Assembly: GCF_001017125.1 (NCBI RefSeq)
Contig: NZ_JXOJ01000001.1
Location: 452,133-516,132 of the forward strand
Reading direction: 5' to 3'
Origin: Methanoculleus sediminis
GTDB taxonomy: Archaea; Halobacteriota; Methanomicrobia; Methanomicrobiales; Methanoculleaceae
DNA length: 64,000 bases
Positions within the stretch are counted from its first letter, which is position 1; each line of letters begins with the position of its first letter. The position numbers were made by a program, and so were the translations under genes. The notes below the pieces were generated by a model, which had not been told where the DNA came from, ran no database searches, and was given only the letters and a program-made list of their open reading frames with translations. Shown in pieces: positions 50,802 through 59,692 of this stretch.

Positions 50802-51445
50802 GCGTAATCTCCTAGAGCCGCCTCGGGAGGACCCCTTCTGGCCTCCCGGCAAGCAGGTGAGGGTGGATCCCTCAAAATTAATTTATTACTCTGATATATA
50901 TACTAATTGGTCTTTAAAACACTCAAAATATGCCTTAATAAAGCCATTGTTGATTATAATCTCACAAATTCCAATTAACTCTAATTAAAAATATTGTTGC
51001 TTCGATAGATAAAATTATATATGAAATTCTTATTTTAGTGTCCCCCCTCCTCTGCGGGTTGATGGCGCGATGCGCTCTCCCGCGAGAATGCGAGCGCGGA
51101 TGTTGAGGTTAAACCGGTCCTTTGCGCGATCCATACTCTCTGTGCACACTACGAACTTCGGTTGCAGCCGGCGGGCAGGTGCTCAATTCGATGCCCCCGG
51201 CGCCGCCGGCGTCGGGACAACGTGATCCGGCGCGCAGGGGGAGGCACCGCACCAGATCCGTGATTACGCTCGCGGTGAGATGAAAAATAGCCGTAAAGCC
51301 GGGAGATGCGTCCTCTTACTGGGCGCAGACGTCTGCATACGATAGAGTTTCCGTAACCCGGTGCCCCCGGATCGATGATCACTGGACTGCCGCACCGGTT
51401 CGCAAAAATCCCGGCAACCCGTAACGATGCCGTGCAACGCCCCGG
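50802..51445. other. gene-free region, AT-rich promoter half and GC-rich half
   Basis: 50860-51040 is very AT-rich and contains the promoter at 50895-50903. From 51045 the sequence is GC-rich; open frames there show no protein character. No repeat unit of the CGCGAAG type is present. Confidence 0.5.
50895..50903 (-). promoter_or_regulatory. TATA box of the family 2 CARDB gene
   Basis: GTATATATAT on the minus strand, about 98 nt before ATG 50801. It predicts a leader of about 70 nt that ends in AGGAGA. Confidence 0.5.
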
Positions 51446-52564
51446 TCACCTCCGGCCACGTTCGTGGGGTTTAACCCCCGGTGCCCCTGTCGAAGCACTC
51501 CCCGGCCGCGTTCTCCGGTTCCGCAACGCAAGATATGCCCCGGAGGGGATATGCGCGAGAATCAGTGCCCGCCATTTGGATCTCCAGAGAAGCCGCGTTC
51601 TGCAACCCTTTAAGTTGCTTCTCGCGAGGTCGGGCCTGCCTGCTTCGAGGTTGCGGCATGCTATCTGGATCTGCCTGGATGCGACGAACTCGAGAACGCT
51701 CTCTCTCAACTCCGGCGGCACCTCCCCCGCCTGCAGCGCGTTCTGTGCGGAGGCTACGAAGGCATGCTCCCGGATCGGCTCTTTCCTGTTGCAGGCTCTA
51801 TTCGATGCTTCCGTATGGTAGATCCCCTTTCCGTCCCAGGTGAACGCGATGGGATATTTCAGGGCAATCCGTCCCCACAGGTCCACGTCTTCGCCATACC
51901 ATGCGCCGGTATAAAACCCCTCCATCTCGTTCAGGACGCGCCTCGGGACGGCGACGATCGACGACGAGATCGGCGGGCTGCCGAGGATGGCGTCCCTGAA
52001 GTAGCTCGAGAGCAGCCCCTCCCATGGCTCCGGGGGAATGGCGGCACTGTATGACGGCGTCCGGATCGTCGACGCATTCTCCTGCAAGAGGTATGCCGTC
52101 CCGTACGCTCCCGCCTGCGGACACTTATCCCGCAGTTGTAGCAGGGCTTCAAGATGCCGCGGCGTCCATTCGTCGTCCGCATCCAGAAACGCAACCAGTT
52201 CACCCCGGGCTGCGTCGATCCCCCGGTTTCTCGCCGCTGACACCCCCCGGTTCTCCTGCCGGATCAGCCGGATCCGCGGGTCGCCGAACCCCCCGACCAT
52301 CTCCGCCCCGCCGTCGGTGGAACCGTCGTCCACCACGATCACCTCGAAGTCCCGGACGGTCTGTGCGAGGACCGAGTTCAGGGCCCGGACGATGTAGGGA
52401 CCTTTGTTGTAGAGGGGGATGACGACCGAAACACCCGGCACCACCGTCCCGCCCTCTCGATCCCCTTCCGTGGAGCACTCGCGGGCATACTCCGAACCGG
52501 TGCTATTGCTTTGGGGTGTTTCAGACGCCGGCCGGTCTCCGGCATCCCGGGCGCGTGCGGGCAT
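51446..52564 (-). CDS. glycosyltransferase, GT2 family
   Basis: A 372-residue GT-A enzyme with a nonconserved N-terminal stretch (about 1-43) and then VSVVIPLYNKGPYIVRALNSVLAQTVRDFEVIVVDDGSTDGG, NRGVSAARNRGIDAARGELVAFLDADDEW (the catalytic DxD as DADD) and WYGEDVDLWGRIAL (ED motif before the catalytic base). This pattern is typical of inverting transfer of hexoses or hexosamines. It lies at the far end of the glycan island with no close co-oriented partner. The N-terminal stretch may be an artefact of a start further downstream near GTG 52441. Confidence 0.85.
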   Translation of the reverse strand: MPARARDAGDRPASETPQSNSTGSEYARECSTEGDREGGTVVPGVSVVIPLYNKGPYIVRALNSVLAQTVRDFEVIVVDDGSTDGGAEMVGGFGDPRIRLIRQENRGVSAARNRGIDAARGELVAFLDADDEWTPRHLEALLQLRDKCPQAGAYGTAYLLQENASTIRTPSYSAAIPPEPWEGLLSSYFRDAILGSPPISSSIVAVPRRVLNEMEGFYTGAWYGEDVDLWGRIALKYPIAFTWDGKGIYHTEASNRACNRKEPIREHAFVASAQNALQAGEVPPELRESVLEFVASRQIQIACRNLEAGRPDLARSNLKGCRTRLLWRSKWRALILAHIPSGAYLALRNRRTRPGSASTGAPGVKPHERGRR

Positions 52565-52734
52565 TCATGCCCGGGGTAATATGTTACTATTAAAATATTC
52601 CGGGAACCGGGTGGAGCAGGGCTCATAGTGTCAGAATATGGCTCGTTTCTCGTCCTGATCCCGGCGGGCACCTCGCCGCATCATGTGGATCCGGGTGCAG
52701 CTCGCCGCCTCACGCGAAGGAGCACTCGAGTTTG

Positions 52735-54282
52735 TCACTCCGCCCGCACATTCGCCCCGGAGTTCCTTGCCCGCGTCAGGAGCACCGACCCTCCCCGGTC
52801 ACCGAGCACCTCCTTCGCCGCCCGGGCCACGTCCTGCATGCTGGAATCCCCGACTGCGTAGACCGTCGGCCCGAACGAACTCAGACCCGCTCCGGCGGCC
52901 CCGGCCTGCACCGTCGCCTCGAGGAGCGAGGAGACGACCGGGTGCTGCAGGCCCACCTCGACCTTCTTGAACCCGAGCGACTGCGTCCGGTTGATCGCCG
53001 AACCGAAGAGGTCGAGGTCGTGCTCGACGAGGCCCGGGATCATCCGCATGAGCACCTCATGACAGACCTCCCGGACTTCGTCGAGCGGCACCGGGCAGTG
53101 GGTGCGGAAGATATCGACCTCCCTTCCCCCGTGCGCCCCTGCGCTTACCTCCGGCGTGACGAGCAGGATGCGCCAGTCCTCCGGGAACCGGTGCCGGGCG
53201 AGAACCGGCGGGGGCGCGACGCCCCGCGACGCCGCCGACGGGCGGAAATCGTCCTTGCCCCCCGGAGAGCAGAACCGGTGCCCGCCGTCCAGAATGAACC
53301 CGCCCTGCTCGAACGCCGCCGTACCGATGCCGGACGTCCCGCCGCGCCCGACAGCCTTCGCGAGATCGCATACGGAGACGTCCCGCTCGTAAAGCCGGCA
53401 GAGGGCGGCGGCCGTGGCGAGAGCGACCTGCGTCCCGCTCCCGAGCCCGGCGTGCTGCCGTGCAGCGGCGTGGAGGGCAATCTCCGCACCCCCGGGAAGT
53501 CCGAGCGTCTCCTTCGCCGTCCGGGCCGCATCGGCAACCCTCTTGCGCGACTCCTCGTCGCCGCCGCGAACCTCGATCCCGGAGGCTTTCCGTGCATCGA
53601 GCACGCACCCCGGCTCGTCGAGGGTGACCCCGACCCCGCCGTCCACCCTGCCCGAGGCGCCGTTCATGTCGAGCAGGGTGATGTGGATCCTGGACGGAGC
53701 ATCGACGAGCACCCTGATCTCGTCGGTGAACGCCGTGCAGGGGAAGATCTCCTCGATGGCGATCAGCGGCTCTTCGTGGTGGATGATCCGGTACTTCCGC
53801 GAGAGCATCGGTTCGCACCGGTGGACGTTGAACGTCCGGGCAAGGTTCGCACCGGCACGGACGACGCGGGCGTCGGTGATCTCCCGGCGTGACTCTATCC
53901 TGTGGCGGCGGAGAATCCTCCCTATCGGGATATCGGCCTGCATGAGGTCCTGCCTGAACTCAGGTGCAAGCCGCCGGAGCGGGGTGCAGGAGACCGCATA
54001 GATGAGCACTTCTCCCGTTACGCCGTCTTTCAGTTCAACGACGCGGTAGTTGACCTCGTCGCCCTGCTCGATATCGAGTGCCGCCGCCGCCTCGGTATCG
54101 GCGCCGACGACGTCCTGCACCAGGGTGGTGATGGTGACGGGATGGCCGGTCGCCATCTCGAGCAGGCCGGTCACCGACCCGTCGGTCCCGATGAGAACCT
54201 TCTGCAGCGGGGAGAGCCTTCCCACGCCCTGCTCGATCTCCCGTATCTTCTCGACGATGCTGTCTGCCGTCAGGGGTTCCAT
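52735..54282 (-). CDS. mptG: fused chorismate-lyase-like domain and beta-RFAP synthase (methanopterin biosynthesis)
   Basis: A 515-residue fusion. Residues about 1-183 are a DUF98 / chorismate lyase-like domain (SPLQKVLIGTDGSVTGLLEMATGHPV, YRIIHHEEPLIAIEEIFP), which makes 4-hydroxybenzoate from chorismate. Residues about 184-515 are beta-ribofuranosylaminobenzene 5'-phosphate synthase (GHMP-kinase fold; HITLLDMNGASGRVDGGVGVTL, HAGLGSGTQVALATAAAL, RGGTSGIGTAAFEQGG), which condenses 4-hydroxybenzoate or p-aminobenzoate with PRPP, releasing CO2, at the branch point of methanopterin synthesis. The product of the first domain is thus the substrate of the second. Domains known separately in other methanogens. 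Confidence 0.9.
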   Translation of the reverse strand: MEPLTADSIVEKIREIEQGVGRLSPLQKVLIGTDGSVTGLLEMATGHPVTITTLVQDVVGADTEAAAALDIEQGDEVNYRVVELKDGVTGEVLIYAVSCTPLRRLAPEFRQDLMQADIPIGRILRRHRIESRREITDARVVRAGANLARTFNVHRCEPMLSRKYRIIHHEEPLIAIEEIFPCTAFTDEIRVLVDAPSRIHITLLDMNGASGRVDGGVGVTLDEPGCVLDARKASGIEVRGGDEESRKRVADAARTAKETLGLPGGAEIALHAAARQHAGLGSGTQVALATAAALCRLYERDVSVCDLAKAVGRGGTSGIGTAAFEQGGFILDGGHRFCSPGGKDDFRPSAASRGVAPPPVLARHRFPEDWRILLVTPEVSAGAHGGREVDIFRTHCPVPLDEVREVCHEVLMRMIPGLVEHDLDLFGSAINRTQSLGFKKVEVGLQHPVVSSLLEATVQAGAAGAGLSSFGPTVYAVGDSSMQDVARAAKEVLGDRGGSVLLTRARNSGANVRAE

Positions 54283-54354
54283 GTCCTTGGGTAGCGTTGT
54301 ACATGGAGACTACAAAAAGGTGGTGCCGGAAAATCCGGTCATCTCAGGGGCGGT

Positions 54355-55509
54355 TCACGGCGAAAAGAACCGGGAAAGGAAGTCGGGAGCCTCTATGAGC
54401 CCGAACGAGCCCCCTTTCGCCTCGCGCTCGGAGAACGCGGAGACATCGTCCCTTCCTTTCCCGAGCACCGCGAACGGCACCGGGTCTGCCGTGTGGGTCT
54501 TACACCGGATCGGCGTCGGGTGGTCGGGGAGAACCGCGACGGCCGTATCCGGGCGGTCGAGGACGATCCCGATCGCCTCGTCGAGCCGCTCGATCGCCCG
54601 CACCTTCTCCTCCACGCTCCCCATGTGCCCGGCCTCGTCGGGGGCCTCGACGTGCATGTAGACGAAGTCGAGGCGGTCGAGGGCGTCGACCGCGTACCGG
54701 GCCTTCGCCTCGTAGTCGGTGTCGATGAACCCGGTGGCGCCGGGGACGTGGATCACCTCCATCCCGGCAAGGCGGGCGATGCCGGCGAGGAGGTCGACCG
54801 CGGAGATCACTCCCCCGGCAAGACCGTACTTCTCGCGGAAGGGTGCGATGGACGGCCTCTTCCCGCCGCTCCACGGCCAGATATCGGTTGCAGCGGTCTT
54901 TCCCTCCTCGAGGCGGCGCCGGTTGACCGGGTGGTCGGCAAAGACCTCCCGTGACCGTTCCATGCAGTCGAGGAGGCGTTCGGCGTCGTCTCCGCGCGGG
55001 AGGAACTCCGTGACCGGCTGGCCGACGATGTCGTGGGGCGGGGTGGTGACGGCGCCGCGCGCGCGGGGAACGGTCATCAGGTTCCGGTAACTGATCCCCG
55101 GGTGGACCCGGACGCCGTCGAGCGCGGCAGAGAGGTCGCGGAGGAGCTCGGCGCCTTCGGCGCTCGAGATGTGCCCGGCGTTGAAGTCCTCCATCACGCC
55201 ACTGTGGATCGCGACCAGGTTGCACCGGTAGGCCATCTCGCCGTCCCGGAGGGAGATGCCCATGCTGGCCGCCTCGAGCGGCCCCCTCCCGGTATAGGAG
55301 GTGCGGGGGTCGTAGCCCAGGATCGAGAGGTTCGCGACGTCGCTCCCCGGCTCGAATCCGTCCGGCACCGTCCGGAGCATCCCGCACCGCCCCTCGCGGG
55401 CGATCCTGTCCATATTCGGTATCTCTGCGTATTCGAGGGGTGTCCTGCCCCCCAGTTCGGCAAGCGGCTCGTCCGCCATGCCGTCCCCGAGAATGATGAT
55501 GTATTTCAT
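54355..55509 (-). CDS. apgM: 2,3-bisphosphoglycerate-independent phosphoglycerate mutase, archaeal type
   Basis: It interconverts 3- and 2-phosphoglycerate in gluconeogenesis or glycolysis. The 384-residue product has the alkaline-phosphatase-superfamily layout: MKYIIILGDGMADEP (metal Asp), TPLEYAEIPNMDRIAREG, GSDVANLSILGYDP (catalytic Ser), LVAIHSGVMEDFNAGHISS and the late AVLPDHPTPI and HTADPVPFAVLGKG. It lies downstream of the galE-like gene, separated by a repeat, and upstream of the RFAP synthase on the same strand. Confidence 0.94.
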   Translation of the reverse strand: MKYIIILGDGMADEPLAELGGRTPLEYAEIPNMDRIAREGRCGMLRTVPDGFEPGSDVANLSILGYDPRTSYTGRGPLEAASMGISLRDGEMAYRCNLVAIHSGVMEDFNAGHISSAEGAELLRDLSAALDGVRVHPGISYRNLMTVPRARGAVTTPPHDIVGQPVTEFLPRGDDAERLLDCMERSREVFADHPVNRRRLEEGKTAATDIWPWSGGKRPSIAPFREKYGLAGGVISAVDLLAGIARLAGMEVIHVPGATGFIDTDYEAKARYAVDALDRLDFVYMHVEAPDEAGHMGSVEEKVRAIERLDEAIGIVLDRPDTAVAVLPDHPTPIRCKTHTADPVPFAVLGKGRDDVSAFSEREAKGGSFGLIEAPDFLSRFFSP

Positions 55510-55582
55510 GTGAATCCTTGTGAGTCCCGATAGTGAACTGTTTCACCTATTTTGTTGTCCTGGTACGTGGAGAACTGCCATC

Positions 55583-55716
55583 TCACGCGAAGCCGCGAAG
55601 TGCGACGTTCCGTTGGAACGGAGCAAGAGCACCGTTAGGTGCGAAGGACGCGAAAGGAGGGCGTAACAATCCCACGGACTTCGCGGCTTCGCGTTCTTCG
55701 CGTGAGGCGACGTTGC
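55583..55716. repeat. dispersed CGCGAAG repeat, copy 4
   Basis: It starts TCTCACGCGAAGCCGCGAAG and ends CTTCGCGGCTTCGCGTTCTT plus CGCGTGAG, making a large inverted repeat. The middle (GTGCGACGTTCCGTTGGAAC, then GGAGCAAGAGCACC and GACGCGAAAGG) resembles the middle of the 29 kb copy. Confidence 0.75.
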
Positions 55717-55788
55717 GTGAAATTTTAAGTGCAGTGGTCCAACAGCGCCCGAAACACCGACCCGGATGCAATTCCCTGGATGTGCCCC

Positions 55789-56721
55789 CTACCCGAGCAT
55801 GGCGCGGACCGCTGTCCGGACGCTCTCTTCCGAGGTTGTCCCGCACCGCCACCCGAGACCCTTGAGTTTATCGACCGAGAGCTGCATCTTCGGGACGTCG
55901 CCGACCCAGCCGCGCGCTCCGCCGGTGAACCGGTAGCGGACGCCGGAGAGACCCATCTCCTCCGTGACGATATCGGCGATCCTGACGACGTCGATCCAGT
56001 CCTCGGAGCCGATGTTGAAGGTGTTCACCGGGTCGCGCGAGTGCTCGATCCCGAACTGCACGGCCCGGACGCACTCCCCGACCTCCAGGTAGGACTTCGT
56101 CTGCCTGCCGTCGCCGAGGATCTCGAGTTCCTGCGGGTTCTCGCGGAGTTTGCGGATGAAGTCGGAGATGACGCCGTGCCCGCTCCGCTCGCCGATGATG
56201 TTTGCGAACCGGTAGACCCAGGACGTCATCTCAAACGAGTGGCAGTACGACGATATGAGGGCCTCGCAGGCAAGTTTCGTCGCGCCGTAGACGGATATCG
56301 GTTCGAGCGGGGTGTAGGTCTCCGGCGTGGGGATGACGGCGGCATCGCCGTAGACGGTCGAGGTCGAGGTGAAGACGAGTTCCGGCACGCCGTGCGCCCG
56401 CATCGCCTCGAGCACCCGGTGCGTCGCAACGATATTATTCCTGATCTGGGAGTCCGGGGTCACGGCGCTCTGCCGGACGTCGGGGTCTGCGGCGATATGG
56501 TAGACCCGGTCTGCGCCGGAAAACCGTTCCTGCCACCCGTCGTCGAGCAGGTTCTGCCTGACGAAGGCGACCCGCCCGCCCGCTGTGTGGTGTGCGAGGT
56601 TCGTCTCGGTGCCCGCACTGCAGTCGTCGATGACCAGCACGTCGTCTCCCGCCGCGACCAGCGCGTCGACGACGTGCGAACCGATGAAACCGGCACCGCC
56701 CGTTACGATACAGAACATCAT
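55789..56721 (-). CDS. NAD-dependent nucleotide-sugar epimerase (GalE-like)
   Basis: A 310-residue extended short-chain dehydrogenase. It has the NAD motif TGGAGFIGS (7-15), the substrate stretch YHIAADPDVRQS, a catalytic STSTVYG and Y-x-x-x-K (SVYGATKL, Tyr 145, Lys 149), then YRFANIIGERSGHGVISDFIRKL and IGSEDWIDVVRIADIV. UDP-glucose/GlcNAc 4-epimerization is likely, supplying sugars for the glycan island. The enzyme class is clear but the exact sugar is not. It is divergent from the DUF368 gene. Confidence 0.87.
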   Translation of the reverse strand: MMFCIVTGGAGFIGSHVVDALVAAGDDVLVIDDCSAGTETNLAHHTAGGRVAFVRQNLLDDGWQERFSGADRVYHIAADPDVRQSAVTPDSQIRNNIVATHRVLEAMRAHGVPELVFTSTSTVYGDAAVIPTPETYTPLEPISVYGATKLACEALISSYCHSFEMTSWVYRFANIIGERSGHGVISDFIRKLRENPQELEILGDGRQTKSYLEVGECVRAVQFGIEHSRDPVNTFNIGSEDWIDVVRIADIVTEEMGLSGVRYRFTGGARGWVGDVPKMQLSVDKLKGLGWRCGTTSEESVRTAVRAMLG

Positions 56722-56997
56722 AGAGTAATCTTCCTCTCACGCTATAGGATTTACTTATGGGTGGAGCGGGGGAGTCCGACCCGGAGAAAAGTTAATGCCC
56801 GCATGCGGCCCACTCCACGATACGGTACCTTCGTTCGGGGCAGATTTTTCATGATTGCCCCCGACATATGATGAATCACAAGGAGTTGTCCGATTGAGAG
56901 AGGCATGCACCTGTTGCGGGTTCGACCGGCTTTTAGTCGCCGTCAGCCTGCGGAGCCGAATTTCTGTGTTCGTCGATACCCGGAACGGAGCCGGAAG

Positions 56998-57873
56998 ATG
57001 AGCCTGCGCCCGGACAGTATACGGGAGCACGCGGGGATCTATCTCCGCGGTCTCGCGATGGGGGCCTGCGATATCATCCCCGGCGTCTCGGGAGGGACGA
57101 TCGCCCTCATCACCGGGATCTACGAGCGGCTGGTCGGGGCCATCGGCAGTGTCGACCCTGCCTCGGTAAAACACCTTGCGAGAGGGGATTTTTCCTCTCT
57201 CCGGGCGGATCTCGAGAAGATCGACATCCCGTTCCTCGTCGTCCTCCTTGCCGGTATCGGCACCGCCTTCCTCCTGATGTCCCGCGTGATCCTCTCCCTC
57301 CTCGCCGACCACGCGGTGGAGACCTACGCCTTCTTCCTCGGCCTCATCATCGCCTCTGCGGTAGCCATATTCCTTGAGATCCGCTCCCCGAACGCCGGTA
57401 CCCTCGCCTTCCTCGCCGTCGGGACCGGCGCCGGCTACCTCCTCGGGGGCCTCGGGAACATCGATCTCGGCCACTCCCTGCCGGTTCTCTTCCTCACCGG
57501 GATGGCGGCGCTCTGCGCCATGATCCTCCCCGGGATATCGGGAGCCTACATCACCCTCGTCCTCAATCAGTACGAGTTCATGCTTGCGGCGCTCCGGGGG
57601 TTCCTGCTTCCCGAGATCCTGGCCTACGTCGCCGGCGGTGTTACGGGCCTCCTCCTCTTCACGAAAGCCCTCAAGTACCTCCTTGCGACCTACCACGGGC
57701 CGATGCTCGCTCTGCTCACCGGCCTGATGCTCGGTTCGGCGAGGATGCTCTGGGAAAAGGGTGCTGCGGCCGGGGATATGCTCTCCGGCGGCTGGATATT
57801 CTTCCTTGTCGGTCTTGCCGTCGTCGGCGCGGTCGAGTACTTAAAGAGGCGTTACCAGGCCGGCACGGCCTGA
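56998..57873 (+). CDS. DUF368 polyprenyl-phosphate transporter (PopT-like)
   Basis: A 291-residue membrane protein with about 9 helices. It has the DUF368 signature GLAMGACDIIPGVSGGTIALITGIYERLV (about 18-46) and the pseudo-repeated LPGISGAYITLVLNQYE (about 180-196); the paired PG-x-SG motifs are family hallmarks. Bacterial DUF368 proteins recycle undecaprenyl phosphate across the membrane. In an archaeon, the analogous carrier is dolichyl-type phosphate, the lipid needed by the GT-C and GT2 enzymes here (inference). ATG 56998 is preferred because the upstream frame has no protein character. Confidence 0.87.
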   Translation: MSLRPDSIREHAGIYLRGLAMGACDIIPGVSGGTIALITGIYERLVGAIGSVDPASVKHLARGDFSSLRADLEKIDIPFLVVLLAGIGTAFLLMSRVILSLLADHAVETYAFFLGLIIASAVAIFLEIRSPNAGTLAFLAVGTGAGYLLGGLGNIDLGHSLPVLFLTGMAALCAMILPGISGAYITLVLNQYEFMLAALRGFLLPEILAYVAGGVTGLLLFTKALKYLLATYHGPMLALLTGLMLGSARMLWEKGAAAGDMLSGGWIFFLVGLAVVGAVEYLKRRYQAGTA

Positions 57874-57939
57874 TCTACGCCTTTCCGCATGGAGCGATCC
57901 GAAAACTTACTTCCTCCTCCGGGTGCAACGGGATATATC

Positions 57940-58812
57940 ATGTTCATCGGCATCGATCACGGCACCACCGCGATGCGCTTCTCAAGCGGGGATGCGGAGT
58001 TCAAGATCTCCCGGGAAGAGGCGAGAGACTTCTCGGCCGGCGATCTTGCCCGCCTCGCTCCGCTCGACGAGATCGAGGGCATTGCCGTCTGCTACTCGAT
58101 GGGCGACGGCATCTCGGCCGTAACCGATATCAGAAACGTCGAGAACCGCGGCGTCATCTCACGGGAGGGCGCCGGCAAACACATCGGCGGCGGCACCCGG
58201 GTCTTCGATGCGATCAGGGAGAGCGGTCTTCCCGCCGTCGTCATCCCCGGGCTGCACCGCGGATCCCCGACCGACCCGCGGTTCAAGGCCTACTCCCACC
58301 AGACGAGTCCCGAGAAGATCGGGATCCTGTACGAGGTCGTGCACGACCTCGGGGGCGATGTCGTGGTCTGCGACGCGAGTTCGAACACCGTCACCCTCCT
58401 CGTGACCGGGGGGCGTATCACCGGCGCGTTCGATGCCTGCGTCTTCGCGCCCGGCACCCGGCACGGCGCTCTCGACGTGGATGCCATCCGCCGGATCGAC
58501 CGGGGCGAGTCGACGGCGAACGACGCTTTTCTCCATGCGGGCGTGAACTACACGGTTCCCCCCGATCTGCGGACGGAGACGATGGCCATGTTTGCCGCGA
58601 TGGAGTGCGCCTCGATGCTCCTCCTCAATCCCGGTGCGAAGGTCGCCCTCGCCGGCACCATGGCTCCCGCCATCGCGCCGCGGGTAAAGGAATTCCTCTC
58701 CCGCAACGTCACCGTCTACGATGAGTGGTGCGCCTCCCGGGGGCTCGCCCGGATCGCCCGCGACGTATTCTCGGGAGCAACCGATATCCTCGGACTCGCG
58801 GTTGAGCGGTAG
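57940..58812 (+). CDS. methanogenesis marker protein 12 (ASKHA fold)
   Basis: A 290-residue protein beginning MFIGIDHGTTAMRFSSG, a phosphate-1 loop of the acetate-kinase/sugar-kinase superfamily, with VVCDASSNTVTLLVTGGRITGAFDACVFAPGTRHG and NPGAKVALAGTMAPAI as the other nucleotide-site elements. The sequence fits the methanogenesis marker 12 family, restricted to methanogens and of unknown activity. It is 66 nt downstream of the DUF368 gene. The start at 57940 is chosen because it begins the conserved GIDHGTT block. Confidence 0.8.
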   Translation: MFIGIDHGTTAMRFSSGDAEFKISREEARDFSAGDLARLAPLDEIEGIAVCYSMGDGISAVTDIRNVENRGVISREGAGKHIGGGTRVFDAIRESGLPAVVIPGLHRGSPTDPRFKAYSHQTSPEKIGILYEVVHDLGGDVVVCDASSNTVTLLVTGGRITGAFDACVFAPGTRHGALDVDAIRRIDRGESTANDAFLHAGVNYTVPPDLRTETMAMFAAMECASMLLLNPGAKVALAGTMAPAIAPRVKEFLSRNVTVYDEWCASRGLARIARDVFSGATDILGLAVER

Positions 58813-58912
58813 CCCCGCCCGGGCAAACCGGCGGGCAGCGCCCCTCCGGTTTCGTACTCTTTTAAGTGGTGCCGGGTAGTATAGTGGAGTAAATTAAGGA
58901 GAGGCCGGAACC

Positions 58913-59530
58913 ATGCAGCCGGATTGCCCCAGTATCGCCGATCTCATGCTCCTGATGACGTCACGTCTTGAAGAGACGGCGCGCACGATAGACCAGGAGA
59001 ATGCCGGCCGGTTTCTCGAAGAGATCCTCAACGCAAAACGGATATACCTTGCCGGGGCCGGACGCTCCGGCCTTGTCGCGCGGGCGTTTGCCCAGCGGTT
59101 GATGCATCTCGGGTTCGAGAGTTACGTCATCGGCGAGACGATCACGCCCGCGTTCGGCCCGGAAGACGTGCTCGTTGCGTTCTCGGGCTCGGGCGAGACC
59201 CAGTCGGTCGTGGACGCGTGCGAGACCGCCCGGGAGATCGGGGGAACGATCTGTCTCGTCACCTCGACGGCCGACTCGCATATCGGCCGCATGGCCGACT
59301 GCATCGTCGAGATCGGGAACAACCGGCTCAAAGATGCGGATATCCCGCGAGACTTCGAGATCCGCCAGCTCACCGGACAGTATCGGTCGGTCTCCGGTTC
59401 GTTCGCCCCTCTCGGAACGCTCTTCGAGACCGCTGCGCTGGTCTTTTCGGACGCGATCGTCTCGGCCCTGATGGAAGTGCGGCACTGCACCGCCGAGGAA
59501 CTCAAAAGCCGCCTTGCAAACGTCCAGTGA
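58913..59530 (+). CDS. hxlB: 6-phospho-3-hexuloisomerase
   Basis: PHI interconverts D-arabino-3-hexulose 6-phosphate and fructose 6-phosphate. In methanogens, which lack the oxidative pentose phosphate route, the reverse direction makes ribulose 5-phosphate for nucleotides. The 205-residue SIS-domain protein has IYLAGAGRSGLVARAFAQRLMHLGFESYVIGETITPAF, DVLVAFSGSGETQSVVDACE and FETAALVFSDAIVSALM. The partner, hexulose-phosphate synthase, is not in the window. GGAGAGG precedes ATG 58913. Confidence 0.93.
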   Translation: MQPDCPSIADLMLLMTSRLEETARTIDQENAGRFLEEILNAKRIYLAGAGRSGLVARAFAQRLMHLGFESYVIGETITPAFGPEDVLVAFSGSGETQSVVDACETAREIGGTICLVTSTADSHIGRMADCIVEIGNNRLKDADIPRDFEIRQLTGQYRSVSGSFAPLGTLFETAALVFSDAIVSALMEVRHCTAEELKSRLANVQ

Positions 59531-59650
59531 ACGGCGGGAGTCTTCGGGCCTCCGCTCCCCCTCTCCCGGCACCGGCAATAATTATGTCCTCTGGGGGGCA
59601 ACAGATGTTTTGGCACGTTCACGGCTCCGGCGCGCCCTGTTGGTGCCGGG

Positions 59651-59660
59651 TATTTATATT
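59651..59660 (+). promoter_or_regulatory. TATA box of the por operon
   Basis: TATTTATATT, about 37 nt before the TTG start of porG. The predicted start site is near 59682; GGGGG at 59681-59685 is the only ribosome-site-like sequence. Confidence 0.55.
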
Positions 59661-59692
59661 ATTAATCATTAAGATTTAAAGGGGGTTTTTGT

